Assembly (NCBI GenBank): GCA_021740995.1
Contig: JAIOYR010000030.1
Location: forward strand, 1 to 41,743
Reading direction: 5' to 3'
DNA: 41,743 nucleotides
Source: Taibaiella sp.
GTDB lineage: Bacteria; Bacteroidota; Bacteroidia; Chitinophagales; Chitinophagaceae
Shown here: piece by piece, positions 1-8,990 of the stretch
How positions within the stretch are numbered: position 1 is the stretch's first letter
Layout of the letters: the number at the start of each line of letters is the position of its first letter
Notes under the pieces: generated by a model
Database searches by the model: none
What the model saw: the letters and a program-made list of their open reading frames with translations, nothing else
What the model was told of the DNA's origin: nothing
Position numbers and translations under genes: made by a program

Positions 1-492
1 TATGAGTATACATGTAAGCATCATAGGCACCAGCACCGGCAGAAATCCTTTCTTGAAATCCTTTATTACCTCCTGCTTCATGCTAAGTACCCTTGCCAGA
101 AACATAAACAACGCCAGCTTGGCAAGGTCTGATGTCTGAAAAGTCAGATTAATCACGGGTAGCTTTATCCAACGGGAGCCCTCATTGAGACTGGTACCGA
201 AAAACAAAGTATATACCAGTAGCGGCAGACTGAGTAAATAAAGCACTACAGCAATCTTAGCAAACCGGGTATAGTTGATCTTGTGAACCTGATAAATAAT
301 TAGCAGACCCAACCCCAATACCATCACCTGCTTGGCAAGGTAGTAACCAGAGTTTTTCTCCATGCGATATGCAAGAGAACCGGTAGAGCTATATACCGCC
401 AGCAGGCTGATAAACGACAGCACCAAGACAACGCCCCAAATCACTTTGTCGCCTTTCGTTTTTGTCAGCAATTGTTTCATGCGGTCTGCCAT
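1..492 (-). CDS. ftsW: FtsW, septal peptidoglycan glycosyltransferase (SEDS family), N-terminal part
   Basis: The first 164 codons read in frame from an ATG at 492 and run off the left edge of the window, so the C-terminal half is missing. Several hydrophobic membrane segments are visible (about residues 18-36, 52-68, 78-98). The SEDS signature follows: SRWI at 106-109, then FQTSDLAKLAL at 118-128, where most relatives have FQPSELAK. FtsW polymerises septal glycan strands from lipid II in the inner membrane, together with the transpeptidase FtsI, which is encoded upstream in the same cluster. The gene starts 43 bases after the murD stop, its usual dcw position. A second ATG at codon 5 is an alternative start. 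FtsW rather than its paralogue RodA is favoured mainly by the location. Confidence 0.95.
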   Translation of the reverse strand, partial: MADRMKQLLTKTKGDKVIWGVVLVLSFISLLAVYSSTGSLAYRMEKNSGYYLAKQVMVLGLGLLIIYQVHKINYTRFAKIAVVLYLLSLPLLVYTLFFGTSLNEGSRWIKLPVINLTFQTSDLAKLALFMFLARVLSMKQEVIKDFKKGFLPVLVPMMLTCILI

Positions 493-535
493 GATAATTC
501 TTTTATAATCTGTATACCATTTACTTCCTTCCTGC

Positions 536-1891
536 TTAAAGGTTTCTTACAGCTTCTTTAAACTGCTCTCCTCTATCTTCAAAATTGTTGAACCTATCGA
601 AACTGGCACAAGCCGGAGCCAACAAAACCACATCTCCATTCTCGGCGCATGCGTAAGCCGCATGCACTGCTTCAGTAGCACTGGTTGTATCTATTATAGT
701 ATCTACAAGACTATCAAAGGTGTCATGTATCGACTGATTGTTGACACCCAAACATATTATAGCCTTTACTTTGTGCTTCACCAGCTCCAGAATCTCGGTA
801 TAGTCGTTTCCTTTGTCCTGCCCTCCCAATATAAGTATGGTAGGCTTTACCATGCTTTCCAATGCAAACCATACCGAGTTTACATTAGTAGCCTTGCTAT
901 CATTTACAAAATCCACACCACGAATAGTAGCCACATATTCCAGGCGGTGATCCAGGCCCTTGAAGCGGGTAAACGTCTCGCGTATCTTCACCTTCCTTAC
1001 ACCTGCAATGCGGGCCGAAATACCTGCTGCCATACTATTATATTGATTGTGTTTACCTTTAATTGTGAGGTCGTGAATGGACATGTCGAAATATTCACCT
1101 TCGTAGTTAATGTGAATCTTTTCATTGTTTACGAAACCGCCATCATCACCAGCTATATTGTCGTTCATTGTAAAAAAAATTGTAGTTGCGTTAACAGAAT
1201 GGGAAGCCAGATATTGTTGAATTGCTTTATCGTCCTGGTTTACGACAAAGAAATCTGAGTTGTGTTGAAATTTTGTAATCCTGAATTTTGATGCTACGTA
1301 ATTTTCAAATTTGTAATCGTACCTGTCTAAGTGATCGGGAGTAATGTTGAGCAGCACTGCCACATCCGGCCTGAAAGTGTGTGTATCATCGAGCTGGAAA
1401 CTACTGATTTCCATTACATACCATTCGCAGGGTTTCTTAGCTATCTGCCCCGCAAAACTGTAACCGATATTGCCCACCAATGCAACATCATAACCCGAAT
1501 CCTTCAGCAGATTGTAGGTAAGCATGGTTGTGGTGCTTTTGCCGTTGCTGCCTGTAATGGCTATTATCCGGCTGTCACCCTTGTAACGGAAACCAAACTC
1601 TATCTCGCTGCACACCTCTATGCCTGCACCACGCACCTCTTGCACCAGCTTTGTCTTATCACTAATACCCGGGCTCTTCACTATACATGTAGCGTTCAGT
1701 ATTTTATCCATACTGTGCACACCCTCCTCAAACGCTATTTCATTCGCATCCAGCACCTCTCTGAACGGTGGCTTTATCTTTCCACCATCGCTCACAAACA
1801 CCTCCCAGCCCTGCTGTATGCCAAGCAAAGCCGCCCCCACACCGCTTTCAGCGGCGCCCAGTATCACCAAGCGTTTTGCAGATGTGCTCAT
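536..1891 (-). CDS. murD: UDP-N-acetylmuramoyl-L-alanine--D-glutamate ligase (MurD)
   Basis: This is a 451-residue Mur ligase of normal family length. It adds D-glutamate to UDP-MurNAc-L-Ala in the cytoplasm, using ATP. The N-terminal Rossmann-like UDP-binding part begins near LVILGAAESG. The ATP loop TGSNGKSTT lies at 113-121. NITPDHLDRY and the HRLEY segment are typical of the central and C-terminal ligase domains, and the C-terminal LAPACASFDRFNNFEDRG is characteristic of MurD as opposed to MurC, E or F. The ATG shares one base with the TAA stop of mraY (TAATG), so translation is probably coupled. It is part of the leftward dcw operon between mraY and ftsW. Confidence 0.97.
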   Translation of the reverse strand: MSTSAKRLVILGAAESGVGAALLGIQQGWEVFVSDGGKIKPPFREVLDANEIAFEEGVHSMDKILNATCIVKSPGISDKTKLVQEVRGAGIEVCSEIEFGFRYKGDSRIIAITGSNGKSTTTMLTYNLLKDSGYDVALVGNIGYSFAGQIAKKPCEWYVMEISSFQLDDTHTFRPDVAVLLNITPDHLDRYDYKFENYVASKFRITKFQHNSDFFVVNQDDKAIQQYLASHSVNATTIFFTMNDNIAGDDGGFVNNEKIHINYEGEYFDMSIHDLTIKGKHNQYNSMAAGISARIAGVRKVKIRETFTRFKGLDHRLEYVATIRGVDFVNDSKATNVNSVWFALESMVKPTILILGGQDKGNDYTEILELVKHKVKAIICLGVNNQSIHDTFDSLVDTIIDTTSATEAVHAAYACAENGDVVLLAPACASFDRFNNFEDRGEQFKEAVRNL

Positions 1892-3162
1892 TATTGCAGT
1901 TTTAACGTTACTATACTCATTATCGCCAGCAGGATTCCTATAATCCAGAAGCGCGTTACAATTTTAGATTCGTGGTATCCTTTTTTCTGATAGTGGTGAT
2001 GCAATGGCGACATAAGAAAAATACGCCTTCCTTCGCCATACTTCTTTTTTGTACGCTTGAAGTACCATACCTGTAGCGTTACAGAAAGCACCTCTACGAC
2101 AAACACGCCACAGATAATAGGTATCAGCAACTCTTTGCGCACAATGATGGCAAGCGAGGCTATAATACCTCCGAGTGCCAGACTGCCCGTATCGCCCATA
2201 AACACCTGAGCCGGATAGGCATTATACCACAGGAAGCCCACACACGCACCTACAAAAGCTCCTATGAATATGGAAAGCTCACCAAGATTGGGGATGTCCA
2301 TGATGCCCAGGTAACTGGCAAAAACATAGTTGCCCGATACATAAGCAAACACGCCAAGACATACCCCTATTATAGCAGACACACCTGTGGCCAGCCCATC
2401 TATACCATCTGTAAGGTTAGCACCATTTGATACTGCCACAATGATAAATATCACAAACAGGATGTATAGTATAGGTGTGGTAACAGCTACATTCTTCTCG
2501 CCAAATATGGCTGCAATTTTCTCGTAGCGGAATTCGTGGGTCTTTACAAATGGGATAGTAGTAGTCGCAGTGCGCACATTCACATAGTGATGTTCATTGC
2601 CTTTATCGTCTTTACGGATAAAAGTACCCGGCTCTGCCTTTTCGGCTGCACTATACACACCATTCTGCCCCCTGGTAACTTCCCTGCTTATCACCACATG
2701 GTCATTGAAATACATGGTAAGCCCTACTATAATACCTAGCCCCACCTGACCCAAAACCTTGAACCAACCAGCAAGTCCTTCTTTATTCTTTTTAAATACT
2801 TTAATATAGTCATCCAAAAAGCCAATGAGCCCCAGCCAAATAGTAGAGACCAGCATCAGCACTATATACACATTAGTAACCCGCGCAAAAAGCAGTGTAG
2901 GTATAATGATAGAAGCAATAATAATAAGCCCACCCATAGTAGGTGTACCTTTCTTTTTCTGCTCGCCCTCCAGCCCCAGGTCACGTACGGTTTCGCCTAT
3001 CTGCTTATACTGCAGAAACTTGATAAGCCGCTTGCCAAACAGCATAGAAATAACCAGCGAAAGAATAATAGCCATAGCCACCCTGAAGGTGATGTAATTG
3101 AACACCCCCGCTCCCACTAAGTGGAACGTGTCTCGCAGGTATGTGAACAAGTAGTATAGCAT
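1891..3162 (-). CDS. mraY: Phospho-N-acetylmuramoyl-pentapeptide transferase (MraY)
   Basis: MraY is an integral membrane enzyme that moves phospho-MurNAc-pentapeptide from UDP to undecaprenyl phosphate, making lipid I. The sequence has many transmembrane segments. The catalytic-type aspartate pair is at 117-118 in [17 protein letters not shown] follows, and the histidine-rich HHHYQKKG lies near the C terminus. At 423 residues it is about 60 longer than the E. coli enzyme. The extra length sits mainly in a hydrophilic loop of about 70 residues (around [11 protein letters not shown] to HEFRYEK) between two membrane segments, an insertion I associate with Bacteroidota MraY. The ATG start lies 9 bases after the murE stop. 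The stop overlaps the murD start by one base. Confidence 0.97.
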   Translation of the reverse strand: MLYYLFTYLRDTFHLVGAGVFNYITFRVAMAIILSLVISMLFGKRLIKFLQYKQIGETVRDLGLEGEQKKKGTPTMGGLIIIASIIIPTLLFARVTNVYIVLMLVSTIWLGLIGFLDDYIKVFKKNKEGLAGWFKVLGQVGLGIIVGLTMYFNDHVVISREVTRGQNGVYSAAEKAEPGTFIRKDDKGNEHHYVNVRTATTTIPFVKTHEFRYEKIAAIFGEKNVAVTTPILYILFVIFIIVAVSNGANLTDGIDGLATGVSAIIGVCLGVFAYVSGNYVFASYLGIMDIPNLGELSIFIGAFVGACVGFLWYNAYPAQVFMGDTGSLALGGIIASLAIIVRKELLIPIICGVFVVEVLSVTLQVWYFKRTKKKYGEGRRIFLMSPLHHHYQKKGYHESKIVTRFWIIGILLAIMSIVTLKLQ

Positions 3163-3171
3163 GTGTGCCGG

Positions 3172-4638
3172 TTATTTATTTAATGTTTCAAAAATTTCCT
3201 TCAATACTTCTCTATCGTCAAAATGATGTTTTACTCCTTTTATTTCCTGATAATCTTCGTGTCCTTTTCCAGCAATCAATACTATATCTCCTGGCTGCGC
3301 TAAGGTGCAAGCTACTTTTATAGCCTCCCTTCTGTCTGTAATGCGCAGGCACTTTCTTTTCTGTGCAAATGTCAACTGTGCTTCCATTTCAGTGAGAATT
3401 GTTTCCGGGTCTTCGCTTCTGGGGTTGTCAGCAGTGAATATTGTTTTATCGCTGTGCTCACATGCTACCTGACCCATTATAGGTCTCTTCGTTTTATCTC
3501 TGTCGCCACCGCAACCCACTACAGTAAATAACTGCTGACCATTGACCCGCAACTGGTTGATGGTCGCCAGTACATTTATCAGTGCATCTGGCGTGTGTGC
3601 GTAATCTACTATTCCCAACACTTTGTCCTTTTCAGATAATATAGTCTCGAACCTGCCTGCCGCCCCCTGCAAGCCACTCAACACTGCCAGTACATTCATT
3701 TTATCCTCGCCCAGCAGCGTTGCAACGCCATAGACTGCCAGCAGATTGTACGCATTAAATGTGCCTATCATTCTGAAGTGTGCTTCGATTCCATCTACCG
3801 TCATCACCAGTCCTGTAAGATTGTTCTCCAGCACCTTACCTTTTACGGTAGCAGGTGCTTTCAGGCTATACGTGTTGCGGGTGGCCACTGTGTTCTGCAG
3901 CATTACTATACCGCGCTTATCATCAGCATTGGTGAGTGCAAATGCACCTGCAGGCAACCCATCAAAAAACAACTTCTTTACTCTTATATACTCATCAAAT
4001 GTTTTGTGATAATCCAGATGGTCATGTGTTATGTTTGTAAACACACCGCCTGCAAACTGCACACCGGCAATACGGTGCTGGTGTATGGCATGAGAACTCA
4101 CCTCCATAAACGCATGTGTGCAGCCAGCATCAGCCATTCTGCGCAGCAGAGCTTGCACCGAAACTGCATCGGGGGTAGTATGCGTTGCTGCAAGCACCTG
4201 ATCATGTATGTGATTCTGCACGGTAGAGAGCAAGCCACACTTATAACCCAGCGATTCGAATAACCTGTACAGCAAAGTGGCCGTAGTGGTTTTACCATTG
4301 GTACCGGTAATACCTACTACTTTCATCTGCTGCGAAGGGCTGTCATAAAAAGCATCTGCAATTAGTCCGGCAACAGCTGCAGCATCCTTTACCTGCACAT
4401 ACACTATACCTTCCCGCAACACCGCCGGCATTTTCTCGCACACAATTGCTACTGCACCCTGCCCTATTGCCTGCTCTATATAAGCATGCCCATCGGTAAG
4501 ACTACCCCGCACAGCTATAAACACACTGTCAGCTGATACACTGCGCGAGTCTATACATACACTACTTACAGGCACAGCACTTTTGCCATGCGTATGCAGT
4601 AGATTTATGTTAGACAATATGTTGTGCAGCGTCTTCAT
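3172..4638 (-). CDS. murE: UDP-MurNAc-L-Ala-D-Glu--meso-diaminopimelate ligase (MurE)
   Basis: This 488-residue cytoplasmic ligase adds the third residue of the peptidoglycan stem peptide. Visible signatures are the UDP-binding N-terminal domain (CIDSRSV around 28-34), the ATP loop GTNGKTT at 112-118, THDHLDYH at 204-211, and DNPRSEDP at 404-411. In characterised MurE enzymes the DNPR(x)ED(P) motif binds meso-diaminopimelate, whereas lysine-type enzymes differ there, so the wall of this organism should be DAP type. GKGHEDYQ near the C terminus is also typical. The ATG at 4638 shares one base with the ftsI TGA stop (TGATG), indicating coupled translation. Confidence 0.97.
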   Translation of the reverse strand: MKTLHNILSNINLLHTHGKSAVPVSSVCIDSRSVSADSVFIAVRGSLTDGHAYIEQAIGQGAVAIVCEKMPAVLREGIVYVQVKDAAAVAGLIADAFYDSPSQQMKVVGITGTNGKTTTATLLYRLFESLGYKCGLLSTVQNHIHDQVLAATHTTPDAVSVQALLRRMADAGCTHAFMEVSSHAIHQHRIAGVQFAGGVFTNITHDHLDYHKTFDEYIRVKKLFFDGLPAGAFALTNADDKRGIVMLQNTVATRNTYSLKAPATVKGKVLENNLTGLVMTVDGIEAHFRMIGTFNAYNLLAVYGVATLLGEDKMNVLAVLSGLQGAAGRFETILSEKDKVLGIVDYAHTPDALINVLATINQLRVNGQQLFTVVGCGGDRDKTKRPIMGQVACEHSDKTIFTADNPRSEDPETILTEMEAQLTFAQKRKCLRITDRREAIKVACTLAQPGDIVLIAGKGHEDYQEIKGVKHHFDDREVLKEIFETLNK

Positions 4639-6752
4639 CAGCTTAGTTGTAATAGTATATTTTGTCCTTTTAATAATCTTGTTCCGGTAGGTACTGACTG
4701 TGCATGTACCTTTCCATATCCCTGTATGCGCACCCGCACTCCATAGTTTTCGAGCATATAAACAGCATCTTTCAGCGTCATACCGGTAACGTCCGGCATT
4801 ATGCCACGGTATACATGTTTTGGTGCTACTCCGGTATGCTTGTTGCTATCTGTTACCAGTTGCACCATGGTGTGACTATAGTCTGCAGGTATCGGCATTC
4901 TTTTATTTAGTCTGCCCAGCAACACCTCGTAAGTGCCGGCTGTTGCCGCCTTTCCGGGCAGTGCAGCAGATCCTGCTTTTGCCATACTATCCAGTGGTGC
5001 AGACCATGCTCCCATATTCTGCGAGAAAATCTTATCAGCTACCATCCTGAATACCGGCGCTGCGATAGTACCACCATAGTATGCTGCCGAGTGTGCCTTG
5101 GTGCGTATCACCACACATATGGTGTACTTTGGGTTTTCTGCTGGCATATATCCTACATAAGACCCCTGATATACACCATCTGTGTACTTTATACCCTTAT
5201 CTGCCACCTGTGCGGTACCAGTTTTTCCTGCCATGGTATAGTAGGGCGACTCTATACCCTTTCCGGTACCATCTGTTACCACAGCCCTTGTGCATACGCG
5301 CAACTGTGCTACTGCTTCGGGGTCTGCAATTGTAGTTATGACTTGGGGCACAAATTTTTTTACATCCCTGCCATATTCCCTGATTGCGCTTACCAGATAG
5401 GGGCGCATCATTTTACCGTTGTTAGCTACTGCATTGTACATCATGGCAGTATGCAGCGGTGTTATCATAACACCATATCCTGTAGCCATCCATGGCAATG
5501 AGCTATTGCTCCATATTTTGCTTTCAGGGCTGGTGATAACAGACCTGCGTTCGCCCAGCAGGTCTATACCCGTTGGTTTATCCAGCTGCAGCCTTCTCAG
5601 ATTGTCAACAAACTTAGATGGGTTGTCGTGATAATACTGGTCTGCCAGTTTGGCCATGCCTACATTGCTCGATATTGCATAGGCTTTCCAGATAGGCATT
5701 CCACGCAGTGCCCCATCAGGGTGAGAGTCGGACATAACCCTATTGCCAAATTGTTTTCTACCCCCTTGTATGTCTACTATCTGGTCTACATTAATTTTTT
5801 TATCGCTCAACAAGGCTATGAGCGTAGCCAGCTTGAACGTAGAACCCGGCTCTGTAGGTATTGTAGCATAGTTGAAGTCTTCGTCATAACTACCATCCTT
5901 CTGACGACCCAGATTTACCAATGTGCGTATTTTCCCGGTTGCCACTTCCATTACTATACAAGTGCCATAGGCACACTCGTATTGCTGTAGTTTGCTGAGC
6001 AGTGCATGATGCGCTACTGCCTGCACATCCATATCGAGCGTAGTAATGATATCACGGCCATTCACCGGGTCTACCTCACTACCCTCTATAGGCACCCACA
6101 CACTGCCGGTAGCCTTCTGCACCACCCTGCGTCCGTTTTCTCCCACCAGGTGCTTGTTGTACTTAGCCTCCAGCCCTGTAATGTTGCTATCCCTGAACAT
6201 ACCCAGCGTGCGGCGTGCCAGCTTGTCGTAGGGTAGTTTTCTTTTTTCTTTAGGGTCCGCAATAAATCCTCCTATAGCCTTGCCTTTATTGAATATGGGA
6301 AAACTACGCATTGCCTCATATTCATAGTACTTGAGCTTACGTGCCAGCAGATAGTACTTATTGCCGTTGTCGTAGGCTCTTACAAATTCTTCCTTGTACT
6401 GGTCTGCCGTTTTGCCGTTAGCTACAAACAGGCGCGCCATACACAGGCAGAGTGTGTCTATGTTCTTTTCAAACAAGCCCGTGTCTATAACTGAGAAATC
6501 AACATGTACCTCAAACTCCGGTATGGATGAACTTAACAACACCCCTTCTTCATTCAGTATGTTGCCGCGCTCTGCCAGCAGCGTATCGAAGCGTGTGTGC
6601 ATCTCTCGTGCCATAGAGCGCAGGCGTGGCCCTTCCTTGGCCTGTATCAGTGCAGCCTTTATCATAATAGCACAACCAAGCAGAAACATGCACGTAAATG
6701 TTACGTACACTCTGAACCTGATGTCCTTTTTTATGTTTGCGTTTGGCTTCAC
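4638..6752 (-). CDS. ftsI: Division transpeptidase FtsI (class B penicillin-binding protein) with C-terminal PASTA domain
   Basis: This 704-residue class B PBP cross-links septal peptidoglycan in the periplasm. After a short basic N terminus a single membrane anchor spans about 15-35. The dimerisation domain follows, then the transpeptidase domain with the three active-site motifs: STFK at 304-307 (nucleophile Ser304), SSN at 361-363 and KTGT at 510-513. A single PASTA-like domain fills the last 60 residues, beginning near MPDVTGMTLKDAV. E. coli FtsI lacks this domain, but it occurs in Bacteroidota and Gram-positive class B PBPs. The start is GTG at 6752: no in-frame ATG lies between the upstream stop and the membrane segment. 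The gene follows ftsL by 24 bases and overlaps murE by one. Confidence 0.95.
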   Translation of the reverse strand: MKPNANIKKDIRFRVYVTFTCMFLLGCAIMIKAALIQAKEGPRLRSMAREMHTRFDTLLAERGNILNEEGVLLSSSIPEFEVHVDFSVIDTGLFEKNIDTLCLCMARLFVANGKTADQYKEEFVRAYDNGNKYYLLARKLKYYEYEAMRSFPIFNKGKAIGGFIADPKEKRKLPYDKLARRTLGMFRDSNITGLEAKYNKHLVGENGRRVVQKATGSVWVPIEGSEVDPVNGRDIITTLDMDVQAVAHHALLSKLQQYECAYGTCIVMEVATGKIRTLVNLGRQKDGSYDEDFNYATIPTEPGSTFKLATLIALLSDKKINVDQIVDIQGGRKQFGNRVMSDSHPDGALRGMPIWKAYAISSNVGMAKLADQYYHDNPSKFVDNLRRLQLDKPTGIDLLGERRSVITSPESKIWSNSSLPWMATGYGVMITPLHTAMMYNAVANNGKMMRPYLVSAIREYGRDVKKFVPQVITTIADPEAVAQLRVCTRAVVTDGTGKGIESPYYTMAGKTGTAQVADKGIKYTDGVYQGSYVGYMPAENPKYTICVVIRTKAHSAAYYGGTIAAPVFRMVADKIFSQNMGAWSAPLDSMAKAGSAALPGKAATAGTYEVLLGRLNKRMPIPADYSHTMVQLVTDSNKHTGVAPKHVYRGIMPDVTGMTLKDAVYMLENYGVRVRIQGYGKVHAQSVPTGTRLLKGQNILLQLS

Positions 6753-6776
6753 TGTTATTATTATGTGTTAAGTTCC

Positions 6777-7133
6777 TTACTTACTTTTTATTTTGTATGC
6801 CGGCAGCAGCGATGGTTTCAATCCCAGCTTCTCGGCGTTTTTCATTACCTGTGTTTCTGTCTTCACATACATTAGCTGCGACTTCACATCCATATACTTC
6901 CAGCGCAGTTCTTTCAGCTCTTTGTTCTTTGCATTTATCTGTCGTTGCATATCTATAGCACGCTGGCTATTGCTGATATACAGCACACACAAAAGGACCA
7001 TAAATGCCAGGAAAGGAATGTTGTTTACAATAGCTTTATAAGACACTTTCTCCACGAGCGACCGCCAGTCGCTCCTCACCCTTTGCGCAGGGGAAAGCAC
7101 CTCCTGCTGCATATTTTTATCCTCGCTGCTCAT
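6777..7133 (-). CDS. ftsL: FtsL-like division protein
   Basis: This small bitopic membrane protein has 118 residues. A cytoplasmic, charged N terminus (1-35) is followed by one transmembrane segment (about 39-54) and then a heptad-like helical region (about 58-105), which suggests a periplasmic coiled coil. This is the layout of FtsL, the partner of FtsB and FtsQ that activates FtsWI. Sequence conservation in FtsL is poor, so the call rests on topology and on its position between rsmH and ftsI, where ftsL lies in most dcw clusters. It starts with ATG 131 bases after rsmH, a gap unusually long for this operon. Confidence 0.85.
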   Translation of the reverse strand: MSSEDKNMQQEVLSPAQRVRSDWRSLVEKVSYKAIVNNIPFLAFMVLLCVLYISNSQRAIDMQRQINAKNKELKELRWKYMDVKSQLMYVKTETQVMKNAEKLGLKPSLLPAYKIKSK

Positions 7134-7264
7134 ACACGCTATATACTTAATCCCGCTACACGGGCTTTTTTTTCACTCTTTGTTTGCAGCAGCTCAGGTA
7201 TTACCCATCTGCAAATCCCCTGCGCTCGGGGTTTGAGCATATTGCTCCACATTTCCCATCACTA
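7134..7264 (-). other. Intercistronic gap with two hairpins between rsmH and ftsL
   Basis: No gene is visible here. Two inverted repeats stand out. CAAATCCCC/GGGGTTTG (about 7212-7235, one bulged base, 7-base loop) is a strong stem. A short CCCG/CGGG stem near 7151-7163 is followed on the plus strand by eight T, so it resembles a terminator only in the direction opposite to the operon. In the operon transcript these could act as processing or attenuation structures that set the ratio of rsmH to downstream products. This is inference only. Confidence 0.4.
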
Positions 7265-8167
7265 CTATACCTTTTCTGCTATGCGCAACCTGGCGCTTCT
7301 GGCTCTGGGGTTGCTTTTTATCTCCTGCTCTGTTGGTTCTATCGGCTTTGCATTTACCGGCTTTAGTGGTGGTGCTATCTGCTCTTCATATTCATTGGGC
7401 TCATCCCACCGGCCCCTTTTTATATATTGTTTCACTATTCTGTCTTCCAGTGAGTGAAAAGATATTATACTCAATCTTCCTTCGGGCTTCAGCGTTACTG
7501 CACTCTGCTTCAGCAATTCCTTCAGCGCACCCAGCTCATCATTCACCTCTATGCGCAATGCCTGAAAAACCTGAGCCAGATACTTGTTGGGTATTCCCCT
7601 TATCACTTGTCCCAGCATTGCCTTCAGTGCACCTATCGTTTTCACTTTCTGCACACTACGCTGTGCTACTATGTGTCTTGCCAGTTCTCTCGAGTTGCGT
7701 ACCTCACCATACTGCTCAAACATCTGGTGCAACTGTGGCTCTGTATAGGTGCGAATAACATCTGCTGCTGTAAGCTCACTTCGGTTATCCATCCTCATGT
7801 CCAGCGGCCCATCAAATCTTGTAGAAAAGCCGCGCTCTGCTGTATCAAACTGAAAAGAACTTACACCCAGATCTGCCAATATTCCATCTACCTCACTTAT
7901 TCCGTGCAACCGCAAAAACCGGCGCATATACTTAAAGTTTTCTCTTACCGGTATTAATCGTTCATCATCCGGCTTGTTCTTCCACGAGTCTTCATCCTGA
8001 TCAAATGCTACCAACTTCCCCTTCTTTCCCAGTCGTTCCAGTATCGCCCTGCTGTGTCCACCACCGCCAAAAGTGGCATCTACATACACACCATCTTCTT
8101 TTATATTCAATCCGTCTACCGCCTCCCGCAGCATCACTGTAGTATGATAGTAATTTGGTGCTTCCAT
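7265..8167 (-). CDS. rsmH: 16S rRNA (cytosine(1402)-N(4))-methyltransferase RsmH (MraW)
   Basis: RsmH is a SAM-dependent methyltransferase that modifies C1402 in the decoding centre of 16S rRNA. At 300 residues the length is normal. The SAM-binding motif DATFGGGGHS lies at 30-39, DLGVSSFQFD and GFSTRFDGPLDMRMD follow, and the typical LSIISFHSLEDRIVK motif and a basic C-terminal tail (PRARSARLRIAEK) complete the family pattern. ATG at 8167 is chosen because YYHTTVMLREAV begins just after it, as in relatives, and because it leaves one base after the mraZ stop. An in-frame extension to 8200 would overlap mraZ. Confidence 0.96.
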   Translation of the reverse strand: MEAPNYYHTTVMLREAVDGLNIKEDGVYVDATFGGGGHSRAILERLGKKGKLVAFDQDEDSWKNKPDDERLIPVRENFKYMRRFLRLHGISEVDGILADLGVSSFQFDTAERGFSTRFDGPLDMRMDNRSELTAADVIRTYTEPQLHQMFEQYGEVRNSRELARHIVAQRSVQKVKTIGALKAMLGQVIRGIPNKYLAQVFQALRIEVNDELGALKELLKQSAVTLKPEGRLSIISFHSLEDRIVKQYIKRGRWDEPNEYEEQIAPPLKPVNAKPIEPTEQEIKSNPRARSARLRIAEKV

Positions 8168-8168
8168 A

Positions 8169-8636
8169 CTACAGACTGTCGAATGGGTTACCGAAATCAT
8201 TTGCTACAGACTCAGCCAACTGACTAAATCCACCGGAATTTTGATCCAGGTATTTATAATACGTATCTTTATCCCACAACTCCATTTTATTGCCTTGCGC
8301 CGTTACTACAGCATCTTTTGTTATTCCTGCATACTCCATTAGCGGCTTTGCTACCAGTATGCGACCTGTACTATCCAGCTCTACTATCGATGCGCCATTG
8401 AGAAATAATCTTTTGAATTTTCTTACTTCTTCTTTAAAGTCATTGAGCTTACTTACTTTCTCATATATCACATTCCAAACGTCGATAGTATATATGTTGA
8501 TGCATTTCTCAAACCCTCTGTTCATCACAAACTTATCCCCCATCCCTTCGGGTATCTGTCTGCTGATTTTTGCCGGCAGCAGAAAGCGCCCTTTGGAATC
8601 CATTGCAAGTTCACTTTCACCGAGAAAATTGGTCAT
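8169..8636 (-). CDS. mraZ: MraZ, transcriptional regulator of the dcw cluster
   Basis: This 155-residue protein is the first gene of the cluster. It contains two AbrB-like DNA-binding units marked by the MraZ motif DxKGR/DxxGR: DSKGR at 13-17 and DSTGR at 88-92. In E. coli and Mycoplasma MraZ binds short direct repeats at its own promoter and autoregulates the dcw operon. ATG at 8636 gives the usual N terminus (MTNFLGESE). A longer in-frame extension upstream would run into the promoter repeats and is not favoured. Three GTGCA repeats with 10-base period lie just upstream. The rsmH start is one base beyond the stop. Confidence 0.95.
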   Translation of the reverse strand: MTNFLGESELAMDSKGRFLLPAKISRQIPEGMGDKFVMNRGFEKCINIYTIDVWNVIYEKVSKLNDFKEEVRKFKRLFLNGASIVELDSTGRILVAKPLMEYAGITKDAVVTAQGNKMELWDKDTYYKYLDQNSGGFSQLAESVANDFGNPFDSL

Positions 8637-8664
8637 GGATGTGTTTAATGGATAACTAACTATA

Positions 8665-8695
8665 CAAAGTTGCACTTTTTTGCACAAATTTGCAC
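8665..8695 (-). promoter_or_regulatory. mraZ promoter with probable MraZ operator (three 10-base repeats)
   Basis: On the minus strand three copies of GTGCA occur with exact 10-base spacing (plus-strand TGCAC at 8671, 8681 and 8691), each followed by an A/T-rich five-base spacer. The last repeat runs into CAACTTTG (8672-8665), one base off the Bacteroidota -7 element TAnnTTTG, about 28 bases before the mraZ ATG. Known MraZ operators are likewise three or more short direct repeats with a 10-base period (TGGG type in E. coli, AAAGTG type in Mollicutes; AAAGTGC is seen here). Spacing, number and position support autoregulation. The exact motif for this phylum is inferred. Confidence 0.7.
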
Positions 8696-8714
8696 CATTT
8701 TTGGGATAACATAT

Positions 8715-8902
8715 TTATCCACATATTAAATATTGCCTCAAACGCTTTACAGGAGCGGATTATAGCCGTTAAAACAGGGTGGGAATGGCCAAAAACGAGT
8801 AAAAAGATGTGGATAACTCGTGAATTAGTGTGCATAACTGTGCATAACTATTAATTTCAAGCTAAAAACATAGCAGAGGGAGACGAGGAGAGGTGTGGAT
8901 AA
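8715..8902. other. Cluster of five DnaA boxes; candidate replication origin (oriC)
   Basis: Five 9-mers match the DnaA-box consensus TTATNCACA exactly. TTATCCACA lies at 8715-8723 on the plus strand. On the minus strand TTATCCACA lies at 8808-8816 and 8894-8902, and TTATGCACA at 8829-8837 and 8839-8847, the last two in tandem with 10-base spacing. Two weaker relatives (two mismatches) are AATGGATAA at 8647-8655 and TTGGGATAA at 8701-8709. AT-rich stretches flank the cluster (about 8711-8735 and 8925-8940) and could serve as unwinding sites. The region separates the divergent mraZ and purL genes. A 9-mer with one free position is expected by chance about once per 33 kb on two strands, so this density is not random. 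DnaA-controlled transcription is the alternative. Confidence 0.65.
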
Positions 8903-8990
8903 GTGAAAAAAGGAGCGAATATGCGTTAATATATTCTACTGCACGATGGTTCAATTGTTTTCCTGATTCCCGAATTATCACTTCATCCGA

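Noticed and set aside
7149-7172. Hairpin plus T run on the plus strand between rsmH and ftsL
   Set aside because: It has terminator form only for rightward transcripts, and no rightward gene lies to its left in this part of the window, so it is not listed as a terminator.
8637-8687. In-frame N-terminal extension of mraZ
   Set aside because: It would translate the promoter repeats and put extra residues before the conserved MTNFLGE start.
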